Shown here: in pieces, positions 26,631 through 35,152 of the stretch
Layout of the letters: each line of letters opens with the position of its first letter
Position numbering within the stretch: the first letter of the stretch is position 1
Virus record (IMG/VR): IMGVR_UViG_3300025616_000004
Span: 33,231-97,230 of that record
Direction: 5' to 3' (one strand)
Origin: a virus
DNA length: 64,000 bases
Notes under the pieces: model-generated
The model's input: only the letters and a program-made list of their open reading frames with translations
Database searches by the model: none
What the model was told of the DNA's origin: nothing
Program-made: the position numbers and the translations under genes

Positions 26631-27176
26631 TTAAACGGTAAAATCCTCCCTAGGATATATATAAACAACATTGAAATTTACATTCAACTCTTTTAATGTA
26701 ATATTGGAACCCATTGTTACTTGACAATCCCCTTCTGGGTATACTTCATAACTCGTCATTAGTGTTATCTTCTTATTTGATGATAGTTTAAATACCGTTA
26801 GCTTCGTGGTATTTTCATCTAAGGTTCTTATAGAAGTTCCCGTGTAAAATATGTCATTTATCCAGTCTTTTATAGATTTCTCGACAATACAATTCTCGTC
26901 ATCATATAAAGATACTGTTAATGTAGGTAACTCTATCCCAATGGGAATATTAAAGTTTCCGTACATGGGTAACTTTACTTGCATAGACTTCATTAATGGG
27001 ATCTTCTCTTGTACTTGATAACAAGGTATGACATTCCCAAGAGCAACATTCCCCGTAAATGGTGATTTTATCCTATCAATAGTTACTAGATAATTAAACC
27101 CTAAACCCCAAGCTACGGAACCTATATCAGATATAGATTGGCCTTTGAGATTATTAGATGTAAAACCGTTTGCCAA
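26631..27176 (-). CDS. Tail-tube-like structural protein
   Basis: The protein has 181 aa and is beta-rich, with GLGFNYLVTIDRIKSP, PTLTVSLYDDENCIVEKSIKDWI and LKELNVNFNVVYIYPRED. The order of strand, 'tltvsl.D', a single helix containing W and a final strand resembles the tube fold shared by gp19 and its baseplate homologues (gp48/gp54). Because a separate tube gene is at 27917, this is likely a baseplate tube adaptor. It has a late element upstream (27206-27216). Fold-level inference. Confidence 0.55.
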   Translation of the reverse strand: MANGFTSNNLKGQSISDIGSVAWGLGFNYLVTIDRIKSPFTGNVALGNVIPCYQVQEKIPLMKSMQVKLPMYGNFNIPIGIELPTLTVSLYDDENCIVEKSIKDWINDIFYTGTSIRTLDENTTKLTVFKLSSNKKITLMTSYEVYPEGDCQVTMGSNITLKELNVNFNVVYIYPREDFTV

Positions 27177-27205
27177 TTTTAAAATCCCTAGTTAGTTACT
27201 CCTAA

Positions 27206-27216
27206 ATATAATATAA
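27206..27216 (-). promoter_or_regulatory. Late-type promoter element TTTATATTATA
   Basis: Exact match, 30 bp upstream of the start at 27176. Confidence 0.7.
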
Positions 27217-27231
27217 AATATCCTATACTCG

Positions 27232-27807
27232 TTAATAAGCACAGGATATTCTTAATAGTGATCTGACCCTAGAGTCGGAGTTGTATCTAGCTCTTACTTC
27301 CATAGTATTTCGGGCTTGTACTATTTCAGTTATAGTACATCCATGGTTGTAGGTTAGAAAGTCTACTCTATACTTGGGAGGTTCTTGGGATTTTCTAAAT
27401 TTTTCTCGAGATAGTTCTAAATCATTTTGATACTTAGCTTCTTTTATCTGCCTCTCTTGGTACTCTATATCTCTTTTTAAAATATCTGATAATCTATCTC
27501 GGTATACTGGAATGTAGTTTTCAGTATTCGGGGATACAGAGTCTACCCAAACTATAAATAATATTATTAATATTACCAAACCTATCTGGAATACTAATGA
27601 TATAATAGACATAAAGACTGTTCCTAAGTTAGTGATTATTTCGTAAAATACGGGGGATTTTATTAATAAACATGTTAAACATAGTACAAATAAAATGGCA
27701 TATGTCATGGGCTTAGTGTATAAAACATATAGTTTTTCTAAGTAATATATATGTTTTGAGGACACTTCTTGCTCTTCCGTATAATATCCATAATCGTAAT
27801 TCAACAT
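27232..27807 (-). CDS. Two-helix membrane protein inside the tail gene cluster
   Basis: The protein has 191 aa. Two hydrophobic helices are clear: MTYAILFVLCLTCLLI (about 34-50) and MSIISLVFQIGLVILIILFI (about 66-86). A long, charged helix follows (RLSDILKRDIEYQERQIKEAK) and then a beta-like tail. No signal cleavage site is evident. I do not recognise the family. It sits between tube and tube-like genes, preceded by a strong hairpin (27846-27876). Options are superinfection control, a lysis accessory or a minor virion protein. Confidence 0.7.
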   Translation of the reverse strand: MLNYDYGYYTEEQEVSSKHIYYLEKLYVLYTKPMTYAILFVLCLTCLLIKSPVFYEIITNLGTVFMSIISLVFQIGLVILIILFIVWVDSVSPNTENYIPVYRDRLSDILKRDIEYQERQIKEAKYQNDLELSREKFRKSQEPPKYRVDFLTYNHGCTITEIVQARNTMEVRARYNSDSRVRSLLRISCAY

Positions 27808-27845
27808 GGGATTATTCCTTATATTTGTTATATTAACACTATACC

Positions 27846-27876
27846 AAGAGACAGACTCTTTTACAAGTCTGTCTCT
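27846..27876 (-). terminator. Strong hairpin between tube and membrane protein genes
   Basis: A perfect 11-bp inverted repeat (AGAGACAGACT and its complement) with an 8-nt loop. There is no U-tract on the minus strand, so it may protect the 3' end of the very abundant tube mRNA or slow transcription rather than terminate it. Confidence 0.5.
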
Positions 27877-27916
27877 CTATTTTATTAAGATATTGTTACC
27901 TTACTAGGTTAGAATG

Positions 27917-28429
27917 TTAATCAAAATAATCAAATCTCAAAGTAATTTCTGGTTTGATAGTCTCATTCGCACTACCATCTGGGTTTCCTATCGTGTGAGT
28001 CTGCATCCAACAATTCACAAGGTTGTATGAAGCCAGATTACCTCCGTCAGCCTTTAACGGGGAAAGTTGTATCTGGCATACGTAATCTTTCTTAGCTTTT
28101 TGACCTTCTTCGTTGGGAGTATTTATGAGAGCTGCCCAAGCTTTTATAAACTTCTGTATAATTGCACTATTATTTTCTATAAAAGTTATAGTTATTGGAT
28201 CATACGTTCTCATGCCAGCTTGATAGACCTTCTTACCATGCATTGTGGTCTCTATCTCTTCTTCGGAAAATTTAGGGTATTCCGAGGAGAGGGCGTATAG
28301 ATTTAAAAGCCCTCCTAGATACTTATCCAGTCCTGCTGGCACCTTAGAGAATACAATTTTCCACTTGTATAGAACTGCGAAATCCTGTATTCCTACTACA
28401 TCTGTAATACTTGGTCTGATATCAGACAT
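27917..28429 (-). CDS. Tail tube protein, gp19-like
   Basis: The protein has 170 aa, the usual size for myovirus tube proteins. VVGIQDFAVLYKWKIVFSKVP, EEIETTMHGKKVYQAGMRTYDPITITFIEN and IKAWAALINTPNEEGQ fit the tube pattern (first strand; 'G...yqaG....d.i.i.f.e'; a helix with W). ETIKPEITLRFDYFD is the final strand. It directly follows the sheath gene and has a GGAG site. It polymerises into the inner tube around the tape measure. Confidence 0.87.
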   Translation of the reverse strand: MSDIRPSITDVVGIQDFAVLYKWKIVFSKVPAGLDKYLGGLLNLYALSSEYPKFSEEEIETTMHGKKVYQAGMRTYDPITITFIENNSAIIQKFIKAWAALINTPNEEGQKAKKDYVCQIQLSPLKADGGNLASYNLVNCWMQTHTIGNPDGSANETIKPEITLRFDYFD

Positions 28430-28451
28430 ATTTTTATCTCCTATAACTAAT

Positions 28452-30242
28452 CTAAGTTGTAATCGTAAATCCAGTTCTTGTTATAATGACGGATAAGGTT
28501 ATAAATTCAGATGTTTTTGTGGGTTGTACATACAAGAATACATTTAATTTATTATTATCTATATCCTCAGCCGTATTATTACTCTCGTCACATACCACAG
28601 TATAAGCATAGACTCCTTTTCTAGATTTTATACCATCCATGTAAGACTCTATTCCAGATCTGACAAGAAGTCTTGTCAGAGTATCATTAAACTCGAATAG
28701 GAAATCTTCTAGGAATACAGAAACTGCTGGTTCTACCGTGACAAGCATTAGTCTTACATTCAATCTATCTAATGCAGAAGGTCTAGATGATAATGTTTTC
28801 TGACCCCATATTGCAATACCCCTTCCATGTAGGAATTTAATTGGGTTTATTCCATTATCATATAATAAGTCAAGTTCTCCCTCTGAGAATCTTCTTTTTA
28901 CGTCTAGTACGTTAAGCATGCCTCTTCTAGTACCTGCTGGAGCATACCATATTTCGTAATTAGAAGCCGTTTCTGCTATAGCTGCTGCTGCATATCCGTC
29001 TGGAGATACGAATATTTTTCTTGAATTAAACCTATCCTGTATCTGAAGATTTGGAGTATATAAAGCTGAATAAGAACTATTTAAGTTTAAATCAGTCTTT
29101 CTATATGCCACTATATCTGTCATATAAGTAGAACTATTTTCTGCTGAATACGGAGTGGATAAACATGATACACAATCTTTTCTACTTTGACATAGAGCAT
29201 CCATAGCCCTTTGATAAGCTACTGTAGTCCAGCCCCCGTCCATTATAATAGTTAGAGGTATTTCATTTTTATTTTGTAGTTTAGATAGTGCTGTTTGCAT
29301 ATGACTATCTGATATCGTTCCACCATCCAAAGCTCCTAGTAGAGATAATGGAGTTGTTTGTTCAATTAATGCTGTATCAGAAGGCACGTCTACGTTATCA
29401 ATAATGTTAATATAGTTAGAAGAAGTTACTATATCCTCTACGTAAATATTTTGACCGTAGCCGTCTTTAGCCCCAACTACTCTTGAACAAATAAATGTTT
29501 CTAGTAAGTCACCTGTTGATTTTTTAAGTACATTTATTTGGAAAGCTCCTTCTTCTTTTACGATGTCTGGGCTTACTGCATAGGTAAATAGGGTTATCTG
29601 AATGTCATTAGCCCATGAACCTTGGTTAGATCCTGTTATCAATAACGCATCTGTAACCTCAAATTCATAATTAGTGGGAGTGACTATTGAATTCCTATTA
29701 ACATGTCCATCTACAGTATCATCCAGTACTTCTTCATTAACTATTATGTCTGTATTTGGGGTATTAAAAGTAGCACTTGCCACAGTGTACACACCGTCGT
29801 TTGCAGTAGATCCTTCTATTTTTATAGAATCCCCTATTTTAAATTTTGCAGAAACGTCTCCCGCAATCGAGAAAAATCCAGTACCTGCTCCTGTATTTAC
29901 GTATGAAATATTCCCCAGATTTACAGATGTTAGACTCGTATTAGAAACTGTTCCCATGATAGCTCCACCATAGGTAGAACCATTGTCAGCTCTAACTACC
30001 CATAACTTATTTGTCTTAGATAGATAAGCCAATGCTGAATAGAATGCCATGTCATACCCTACTTCGACCCTCTCATTAGGAGTAAGATACTTTAGTAAAT
30101 CAGTATCTGATGTCATGAAGAGAGGCTTACCTACTTCTCCTTTAGGAGAACGGACTACAATGCCTCCGTAAACATCTCCCGCAGAAGACGGAACTCTTGT
30201 GGATATATCTATTTCTTTTGTAAAAATGTTTGGAGCTGTCAT
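28452..30242 (-). CDS. Tail sheath protein, gp18-like
   Basis: The protein has 596 aa. The N-terminus APNIFTKEIDISTRVPSSAG is the sheath handshake strand. The C-terminal region shows the conserved core: YAAAAIAETASNYEIWYAPAGTRRG, LYDNGINPIKFLHGRGIAIWGQKTL, LDRLNVRLMLVTVEPAVSVF and a final strand. An inserted small beta domain occurs near residues 115-165 (GDSIKIEGSTANDGVYTVAS), also found in three other virion proteins here. The sheath contracts to drive the tube into the cell. High-confidence family. Confidence 0.93.
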   Translation of the reverse strand: MTAPNIFTKEIDISTRVPSSAGDVYGGIVVRSPKGEVGKPLFMTSDTDLLKYLTPNERVEVGYDMAFYSALAYLSKTNKLWVVRADNGSTYGGAIMGTVSNTSLTSVNLGNISYVNTGAGTGFFSIAGDVSAKFKIGDSIKIEGSTANDGVYTVASATFNTPNTDIIVNEEVLDDTVDGHVNRNSIVTPTNYEFEVTDALLITGSNQGSWANDIQITLFTYAVSPDIVKEEGAFQINVLKKSTGDLLETFICSRVVGAKDGYGQNIYVEDIVTSSNYINIIDNVDVPSDTALIEQTTPLSLLGALDGGTISDSHMQTALSKLQNKNEIPLTIIMDGGWTTVAYQRAMDALCQSRKDCVSCLSTPYSAENSSTYMTDIVAYRKTDLNLNSSYSALYTPNLQIQDRFNSRKIFVSPDGYAAAAIAETASNYEIWYAPAGTRRGMLNVLDVKRRFSEGELDLLYDNGINPIKFLHGRGIAIWGQKTLSSRPSALDRLNVRLMLVTVEPAVSVFLEDFLFEFNDTLTRLLVRSGIESYMDGIKSRKGVYAYTVVCDESNNTAEDIDNNKLNVFLYVQPTKTSEFITLSVIITRTGFTITT

Positions 30243-30264
30243 GTGTATATCTCCTAATTAATAA

Positions 30265-30423
30265 CTAATAACTTACCATTCTTAATTCAGAAGGTAACAC
30301 ACCCTCTATGTCTGATTTTTTAACTACATTAAATTGTTCCCTTGGGCTTACTACCTTGAACTCTCCCTTGTACTTTATGACTACGGGGTAGTCAGCTTTA
30401 GAGATTATTCTTGCTTCGTACAT
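30265..30423 (-). CDS. Small structural-cluster protein, 52 aa
   Basis: An ATG at 30421-30423 follows TTATATTCTCC (GGAG on the coding strand) and ends at TAG 30265-30267. The protein opens MYEARIISKADYPVVIKYKG and looks like a small beta barrel or adaptor. A late element lies at 30454-30464. Two tight intergenic gaps and a good ribosome site support it. Function unknown. Confidence 0.65.
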   Translation of the reverse strand: MYEARIISKADYPVVIKYKGEFKVVSPREQFNVVKKSDIEGVLPSELRMVSY

Positions 30424-30453
30424 TCTTATATTCTCCTCTAAGTTTCATCTATA

Positions 30454-30464
30454 TATAATATAAA
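30454..30464 (-). promoter_or_regulatory. Late-type promoter element TTTATATTATA
   Basis: Exact match, 31 bp upstream of the 52-aa gene; this promoter would also feed sheath and tube. Confidence 0.7.
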
Positions 30465-30474
30465 TCTTAGCAAT

Positions 30475-31434
30475 TTATTCTATGATTATTTCTTCATATG
30501 GGGTTGTCATGTCGGACGCTGTTACATTGGATACGTCAGCTACCGTTTTAGTTTTATAGTGGATGTGTTTTATGATTTTTTTAGGTAATCCGCCTGTCCC
30601 TCCGTTATTTGTCCTAGTTTTATTCATAAGTATCGGATATTGTAAATCCATAGTACTAGTTAAAAAGGTCATCTCTCCCCTATCTAAGGGCTCCAACTTA
30701 TTAAATTCTGAAAAAGCTATATTAGTCAGGTATGCTTTAGCATCTAATTCCCAAACTCCGTTATTCTTAACAGCTGTGCCATCAACCACTGGACTAGGTA
30801 TCGAATTAGAAGTAGTTAATGTAGTGTTTCCTCCAGATATTAATACGTTTGTTATTAAATAGCTTCCATTGTTATTTAATGAGTTAAATATCGACACCGT
30901 ATCCCCAATAGTTACAAAATGATACTCACCTTCAACTTTAAAAGTTTTTAAGATCTGATTAATTTCAGACACACTTCCCATGTCTTGATAAGTTACAGGT
31001 ACTTCATATGTCGTATCGAGGGTGATACTTCTATCATAACTTACCATGAAATATTCTTCAAAAGACATCAAATATTCTGGATCGTTTGAAACCCATACAA
31101 CATTAAAAGTACACTGTACATTTTTAATTGTAAATTCTTCTGCTGTTCCAGTATTCATACTAGTTTTAAATGATTGGAACTGTCTTGATTGCTCAGTTAT
31201 GGGAGACATTATTGACATATTCCACATAGCACATATAAAGGGATCTTCCCTATCCTCATATGATTTATAAGCCATCCTTTTACGAAATCTTTCATCAAAT
31301 TGTAAGACAGCATCAAAGAAGTAATACTTATCTGTTAGTACGTTTTCCTCAGGACTCATTAAATCCATAAAATTAAAATCTGAATACTGTTTTACATCTT
31401 TAAAAAATGAATTTACTATATATTTAAAATACAT
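30475..31434 (-). CDS. Neck or tail-terminator protein with inserted beta domain
   Basis: The protein has 319 aa. The halves read NFMDLMSPEENVLTDKYYFF near the start and FSEFNKLEPLDRGEMTFLTS near the end. Together they look like a single beta-rich fold, split by a small domain at residues 169-225 (IGDTVSIFNSLNNNGSYLIT ... VVDG) that recurs in the sheath. Position just upstream of sheath genes suggests a tail completion or sheath-terminator role (T4 gp3/gp15-like). No direct motif proves it. Confidence 0.55.
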   Translation of the reverse strand: MYFKYIVNSFFKDVKQYSDFNFMDLMSPEENVLTDKYYFFDAVLQFDERFRKRMAYKSYEDREDPFICAMWNMSIMSPITEQSRQFQSFKTSMNTGTAEEFTIKNVQCTFNVVWVSNDPEYLMSFEEYFMVSYDRSITLDTTYEVPVTYQDMGSVSEINQILKTFKVEGEYHFVTIGDTVSIFNSLNNNGSYLITNVLISGGNTTLTTSNSIPSPVVDGTAVKNNGVWELDAKAYLTNIAFSEFNKLEPLDRGEMTFLTSTMDLQYPILMNKTRTNNGGTGGLPKKIIKHIHYKTKTVADVSNVTASDMTTPYEEIIIE

Positions 31435-31449
31435 TTATATACTCTTCCG

Positions 31450-31896
31450 TTAAGTTAAGGGTCTCAACATTTGTTTAACCATTATAGTATTTCCTGCTGC
31501 ATTTGGGGTTTCACAACCCGTTATGACGTAATCAGTCTCAGTTTGGAACGACATTTTAGTGGAGCCGAAATAAGCATCTATCCTAGTTCTAGGTGGGAGA
31601 CGTTGTGCTTCATGTGTTATTATAAAAGGTCTGTCGTCCCCATCCCCAAAGAAGGATTCGAATTGAACCATGTTCCCTCTTAACGCACTACTTTTTATGA
31701 AGTTTACTATTAATACTTGCCTATCTCTCTCATTAGGTATTTTTAAATATTTAGGTTTAGCATGATCGTCAAAAAATCTATCCTCTACTACTGGATGGAA
31801 TATGTCACAAGGTACTCCAAATAAATTTATATACACGTCAAGTATGCCTGGGGTAATAGTCGTGAAGACCTGTAAAAGATCTGTAAGAATACTCAA
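31450..31896 (-). CDS. Putative neck/tail completion protein, 148 aa
   Basis: Translation appears to start at TTG with a perfect AAAGGAGG upstream. The protein begins with an amphipathic segment (ILTDLLQVFTTITPGILDVY) followed by beta strands such as VLIVNFIKSSALRGNMVQF. It lies between head-associated and tail genes, the usual place for connector or completion proteins. I cannot name the family. Confidence 0.55.
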   Translation of the reverse strand: MSILTDLLQVFTTITPGILDVYINLFGVPCDIFHPVVEDRFFDDHAKPKYLKIPNERDRQVLIVNFIKSSALRGNMVQFESFFGDGDDRPFIITHEAQRLPPRTRIDAYFGSTKMSFQTETDYVITGCETPNAAGNTIMVKQMLRPLT

Positions 31897-31922
31897 AGGC
31901 AGCCTCCTTTATTAACAAAAGT

Positions 31923-31949
31923 GGGATAGAGCTATAAATAACCTATCCC
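31923..31949 (-). terminator. Hairpin after the 134-aa gene, weak terminator
   Basis: GGGATAG and its complement CTATCCC form the stem; only ACTTTTG follows on the minus strand. A late element at 31958-31968 lies just upstream in the direction of transcription. Confidence 0.45.
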
Positions 31950-31957
31950 TTAATAAT

Positions 31958-31968
31958 TATAATATAAA
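31958..31968 (-). promoter_or_regulatory. Late-type promoter element TTTATATTATA
   Basis: Exact match, 62 bp upstream of the start at 31896; the hairpin at 31923-31949 lies within the leader. Confidence 0.65.
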
Positions 31969-31978
31969 GATGTGTATA

Positions 31979-32383
31979 TTAATCTTGTTTTTTCTTCCGC
32001 TTTTTCTTTTTTATCATGCTTTTATCTTTGTATCGCATGCTACCACCTCGGGAGTCTACACTTCCATAGGCAACTTTAGGTAATTCTCCCAAATCTCCTA
32101 TGCCACCGTCGAATGAAGCCCCTTCTCCGTCTTCATCTATGTAGTCTTCACATACATGTGCCATGAGTTGAAGAGCTTTTTTTAAATCAGCTATGACTTC
32201 TCTAGTTCTCCTAATAACTTCTATGCTTACTTTATCCCGTTGTACTCTAAGCATGTTCTCTAAGTCCTCAATAGAACCCTCTATAAAAGCCTTTATGTTC
32301 TTCTCAGTAGTTTCATTTTCATTAACTAGACTTCTACCTTCTTGTACAGATTCAATTATCTTCCTTAATCTATTTAACGACAT
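31979..32383 (-). CDS. Small helical head-associated protein, 134 aa
   Basis: The protein starts MSLNRLRKIIESVQEGRSLV, an amphipathic helix ending VQE-G. It continues as charged helices and ends in a Lys/Arg-rich tail (SMIKKKKRKKKQD). The N-terminus resembles capsid-targeting peptides that are cut by T4-type prohead proteases; the basic tail may bind DNA. The gene overlaps or abuts a 28-aa basic gene upstream. Function is inferred. Confidence 0.55.
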   Translation of the reverse strand: MSLNRLRKIIESVQEGRSLVNENETTEKNIKAFIEGSIEDLENMLRVQRDKVSIEVIRRTREVIADLKKALQLMAHVCEDYIDEDGEGASFDGGIGDLGELPKVAYGSVDSRGGSMRYKDKSMIKKKKRKKKQD

Positions 32384-32384
32384 G

Positions 32385-32471
32385 TTATTTACCTTTTTTC
32401 TTAACGGGTTTATTTGGTTTCTTAACTGGAGCTGCTTGTGGTTTTGGTTGTGGTTTTTTAGCTTTAGCCAT
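32385..32471 (-). CDS. Tiny Lys/Pro-rich basic protein, 28 aa
   Basis: ATG at 32469-32471 behind a perfect AGGAGG; stop TAA at 32385-32387. The chain consists almost wholly of K, P, A and Q (starting MAKAKKPQPKPQAAPVKKPN). It may bind DNA or RNA. The strong ribosome site supports expression. Confidence 0.6.
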   Translation of the reverse strand: MAKAKKPQPKPQAAPVKKPNKPVKKKGK

Positions 32472-32494
32472 TCTATTTAACCTCCTTTCTCTAA

Positions 32495-33751
32495 TTAATC
32501 TTCTTTATTGTCTAAGTATACATTTAAAATATAAAATACCTGTTGTTTTAACTCTTCTATGTTATCACCCTTCCTACTTTCCCAGAGGTGGTACAGTCTG
32601 ATATCTGCATCCTTACATAGGCTTGTTTTTAAATCATGATATCCATTTGGTTTAGTGTCTTTAATGTTTAAATTTATGGTATCTGCTTCGTCTACTTCCC
32701 TATGCCAATACCATCCATTATACTCAAAGGCTATTCTCAATTTAGGTATATATAGGTCTATCTCAAAACATCTCCCCGTTACAGGATTCTTTATGAGATT
32801 CCAATTATTTGTCTCTACCTCGAAACCTAACGATATAATATAACTGTGTATATCTATCTCATTTTTTGACCTATTCCCCCTACAACAGTGTGGACATATG
32901 ATACTTTTGGAGAGGGTACTCTTAAATATGTTTCCACATGGGTTATGTTTGAAAGAGTACTCCTTATTACATACATACTTTCCAGATTCTTTCTCAATTC
33001 TTCCAGAGTATTCACTTAGTAAAGTATAGTCGTTTTCTAGTAGATATTCCTCCCATCTTAATAAAGCCCTACCCTTAAGTATATTTGTGTGGGTTTCTAT
33101 TTGTCCACAATAACTTACTCCATACTTTATATTTAAAGTATCTGATATTTGTCTTTTGATAGACTTATTCCTTAAAACACAAGAGACTCCGTATTTTTTA
33201 ATACAAACCTTCTCTATCTTATCTCTAACTTTCCTACACTGGGACGGGTACTCTACACCTCTTCTTTCTAAGTTAGTGTTCCTTATCTTATTTTTTATAT
33301 CTTTGGATTGTAGTATGTGAGTTACCCCATATTTAGACATTATAGTAGCATCTATCTTAATCTTTCGTCTAGTATTCCTTATAGAGGGCTCGACCATGCT
33401 TAAATTAAATCTCTTAAAGATACGACTCAAAGAGCAATAACTTATATCCAAAGTCTTAGCTATGTCCTTTATGGAAAACTCCCCATTTATGTAGGATACA
33501 TGGTAAGGTTTCCATATACTCAGATCTCTCTTATCCATAACCCCAAGATTTGTTTTTATATAATCTTTTCCAATTAGGGGGAACTTTAAATTTCTAAATA
33601 TTCTAATCAATAGACTTCTGCTTATCTTTAGTTGATCTGATAGTTCCTCAGTAGAATTCCCTTTAAGGTATAAAGTATAATAATTCCTCCAGTCCTCTAC
33701 CGACTCCTTATCAAGTATCCCGAAATTAGTTGTCACATATCTATTTTTCAT
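32495..33751 (-). CDS. Vsr-like homing endonuclease
   Basis: The protein has 418 aa. Two HTH-like blocks of the type 'W..Y...Y..G.S..dla..L.IS...l.riFk' occur in the first 120 residues. They are followed by about four KYGV-type DNA-binding repeats, a zinc pair (NPCGNIFKST...CPHCC) and the nuclease core FEIDLYIPKLRIAFEYNG ... RLYHLWESR. No GNAT-like tail is present. The start overlaps the stop region of the upstream gene by 11 nt, so no own promoter is seen. It spreads by cutting alleles that lack it. Confidence 0.85.
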   Translation of the reverse strand: MKNRYVTTNFGILDKESVEDWRNYYTLYLKGNSTEELSDQLKISRSLLIRIFRNLKFPLIGKDYIKTNLGVMDKRDLSIWKPYHVSYINGEFSIKDIAKTLDISYCSLSRIFKRFNLSMVEPSIRNTRRKIKIDATIMSKYGVTHILQSKDIKNKIRNTNLERRGVEYPSQCRKVRDKIEKVCIKKYGVSCVLRNKSIKRQISDTLNIKYGVSYCGQIETHTNILKGRALLRWEEYLLENDYTLLSEYSGRIEKESGKYVCNKEYSFKHNPCGNIFKSTLSKSIICPHCCRGNRSKNEIDIHSYIISLGFEVETNNWNLIKNPVTGRCFEIDLYIPKLRIAFEYNGWYWHREVDEADTINLNIKDTKPNGYHDLKTSLCKDADIRLYHLWESRKGDNIEELKQQVFYILNVYLDNKED

Positions 33752-34676
33752 CAGGTCTGAATTTCTGGTGTAATTTCTCTATAAGTTTTCTAGCTTCTCT
33801 TGAAATCTTAGGATCATCTTTTTCGTTCCAAGTTTCTAAATTGGTTAGTGCACGTATAACCTTTTGATACCCATCTTTTCCTTTAGAATCTACTAGATCC
33901 GTGTAATGCTTGAAAGGCATCTGCCAAAATTTCTTATCCTCTGGAATCTCTAACAGGTCTGCATGTTTTACTTTTATCTTGACTTTCTCTTTCTCATCCA
34001 CAACTAAGGACTCTACTAAATTTTTAATTCTTAATATCTGTGATTTTTCCATCCGTTCATTTTCCTTTTTATAATTAATGTCCTCGGGATATTCTGATAG
34101 CTCATTACTTAACTCATCTTCCATGTGTTGTTCTTCTGACATCTCTCCTTTGTCTTCCTCAGTTAGTTCGTCCCATGTCGTCCCAGCATAATTACTATCC
34201 CCGAAAGGTATTACAAACTTAATCCCCTTATACCTACTATAGTCAGATCTAGCATCTGGTTTAAATATAAAAGTTCTTCTTCTGCCTTGAGGTTCGTAAT
34301 CCACATGCCCATTTCCAGAGTTCATGGCTGACATATATAGAAAGGACATATCATCCTCTCTACCTTTCCCGTATATGAATGAAGGTTGTTCATAGTTACT
34401 AGCTAATTGCTCCAATTTTTTTAAAGGTACTCCCGTAACTAAGAACGAGTTCTCATCTACCCCATTAGAATTACCTTGTAAACTATACATCCTAATGTGC
34501 GGAATTTCTTTTAAATCCCTATACAGTCTTTCGGTTCTTTCATTATTCTCTCTATCAGATAGAAGCCTACCGTCTTTATTTTCAGCTGTTATAATACCTA
34601 TATCCAAGTTTTTACCCGTCTGGCCTCTAAGAATTCTCTCTAAATCTTGAAATACCCTATTATTCAAATTTTTCAT
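33741..34676 (-). CDS. DUF3293-like N-terminal domain protein with helical C-terminus
   Basis: The protein has 311 aa. GIITAENKDGRLLSDRENNER and SFLVTGVPLKKLEQLASNYEQPSFIYG follow the DUF3293 pattern ('ITA.NP...s...N', 'E.sf.v.g......lA..f.Q..i'). The C-terminal 120 residues are helical and lysine-rich. The start MKNLNNRVFQDLERILRGQT is amphipathic. DUF3293 has no firmly assigned function. It is preceded by a terminator joined to a late element. Confidence 0.6.
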   Translation of the reverse strand: MKNLNNRVFQDLERILRGQTGKNLDIGIITAENKDGRLLSDRENNERTERLYRDLKEIPHIRMYSLQGNSNGVDENSFLVTGVPLKKLEQLASNYEQPSFIYGKGREDDMSFLYMSAMNSGNGHVDYEPQGRRRTFIFKPDARSDYSRYKGIKFVIPFGDSNYAGTTWDELTEEDKGEMSEEQHMEDELSNELSEYPEDINYKKENERMEKSQILRIKNLVESLVVDEKEKVKIKVKHADLLEIPEDKKFWQMPFKHYTDLVDSKGKDGYQKVIRALTNLETWNEKDDPKISREARKLIEKLHQKFRPDEK

Positions 34677-34705
34677 ATCTAATGGGTCTCCTGTATATTT
34701 CTAAA

Positions 34706-34716
34706 TATAATATAAA
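34706..34716 (-). promoter_or_regulatory. Late-type promoter element TTTATATTATA, fused to a terminator
   Basis: Exact match, 30 bp upstream of the start at 34676. Its first Ts are also the U-tract of the terminator at 34714-34739. Confidence 0.7.
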
Positions 34717-34739
34717 AAGAGCCCTTTTCAGGACTCTTT
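34714..34739 (-). terminator. Intrinsic terminator after the zinc-ribbon gene
   Basis: The minus strand forms AAAGAGTCC-tgaaaa-GGGCTCTTT followed by TT, running into a late promoter element. Confidence 0.75.
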
Positions 34740-34760
34740 ATCTCTTAAAGTTATGTTTTT

Positions 34761-34964
34761 TTAAAATTCTCTCATTATCTCGCATATCTCAAAGGATATA
34801 CCCTTATCAACGGAGCACTTAGTTTCTTTCTTATTACATACCCCCTCATCGTCTAAGAAAGGACACTTTAAAACTGTTGCAAAAGAAAACTCACACTCTG
34901 GACATACGTCATCTACTACTCCTGTACCTCCACATGACGGACAAAAACTCCCCTCTGAACTCAT
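34761..34964 (-). CDS. Small zinc-ribbon protein, 67 aa
   Basis: The start is ATG 34962-34964 (overlapping the TGA of the upstream gene) with GGAGG upstream. CPSCGGTGVVDDVCPEC is a typical zinc ribbon, followed by CPFLDDEGVCNKKETKC with further cysteines. Two metal sites are possible. It is part of a run of short genes. Likely a small binding or regulatory protein; no family recognised. Confidence 0.65.
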   Translation of the reverse strand: MSSEGSFCPSCGGTGVVDDVCPECEFSFATVLKCPFLDDEGVCNKKETKCSVDKGISFEICEIMREF

Positions 34965-35149
34965 ATTAGCTTCCTCCACTTGTCATCTGTTATTTCGAAA
35001 TCTCTATCTAACTGTTTCTGAGCTTTAATAGAGGACTCCCATGCTTCCTTTAACGTATATATACCCTCTCGTGTTTTAACCCATATATTTGTCTGCCCTA
35101 TAATATCTTTAATCTGTTCTTTTGTATAATCCATATACCCATACCCCAT
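34961..35149 (-). CDS. Hypothetical protein, 62 aa
   Basis: A short, mixed charged frame opening MGYGYMDYTKEQIKDIIGQT. An internal ATG at 35134 is an alternative start. It is coupled to the zinc-ribbon gene by an ATGA overlap. No motif recognised. Confidence 0.5.
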   Translation of the reverse strand: MGYGYMDYTKEQIKDIIGQTNIWVKTREGIYTLKEAWESSIKAQKQLDRDFEITDDKWRKLI

Positions 35150-35152
35150 TTA

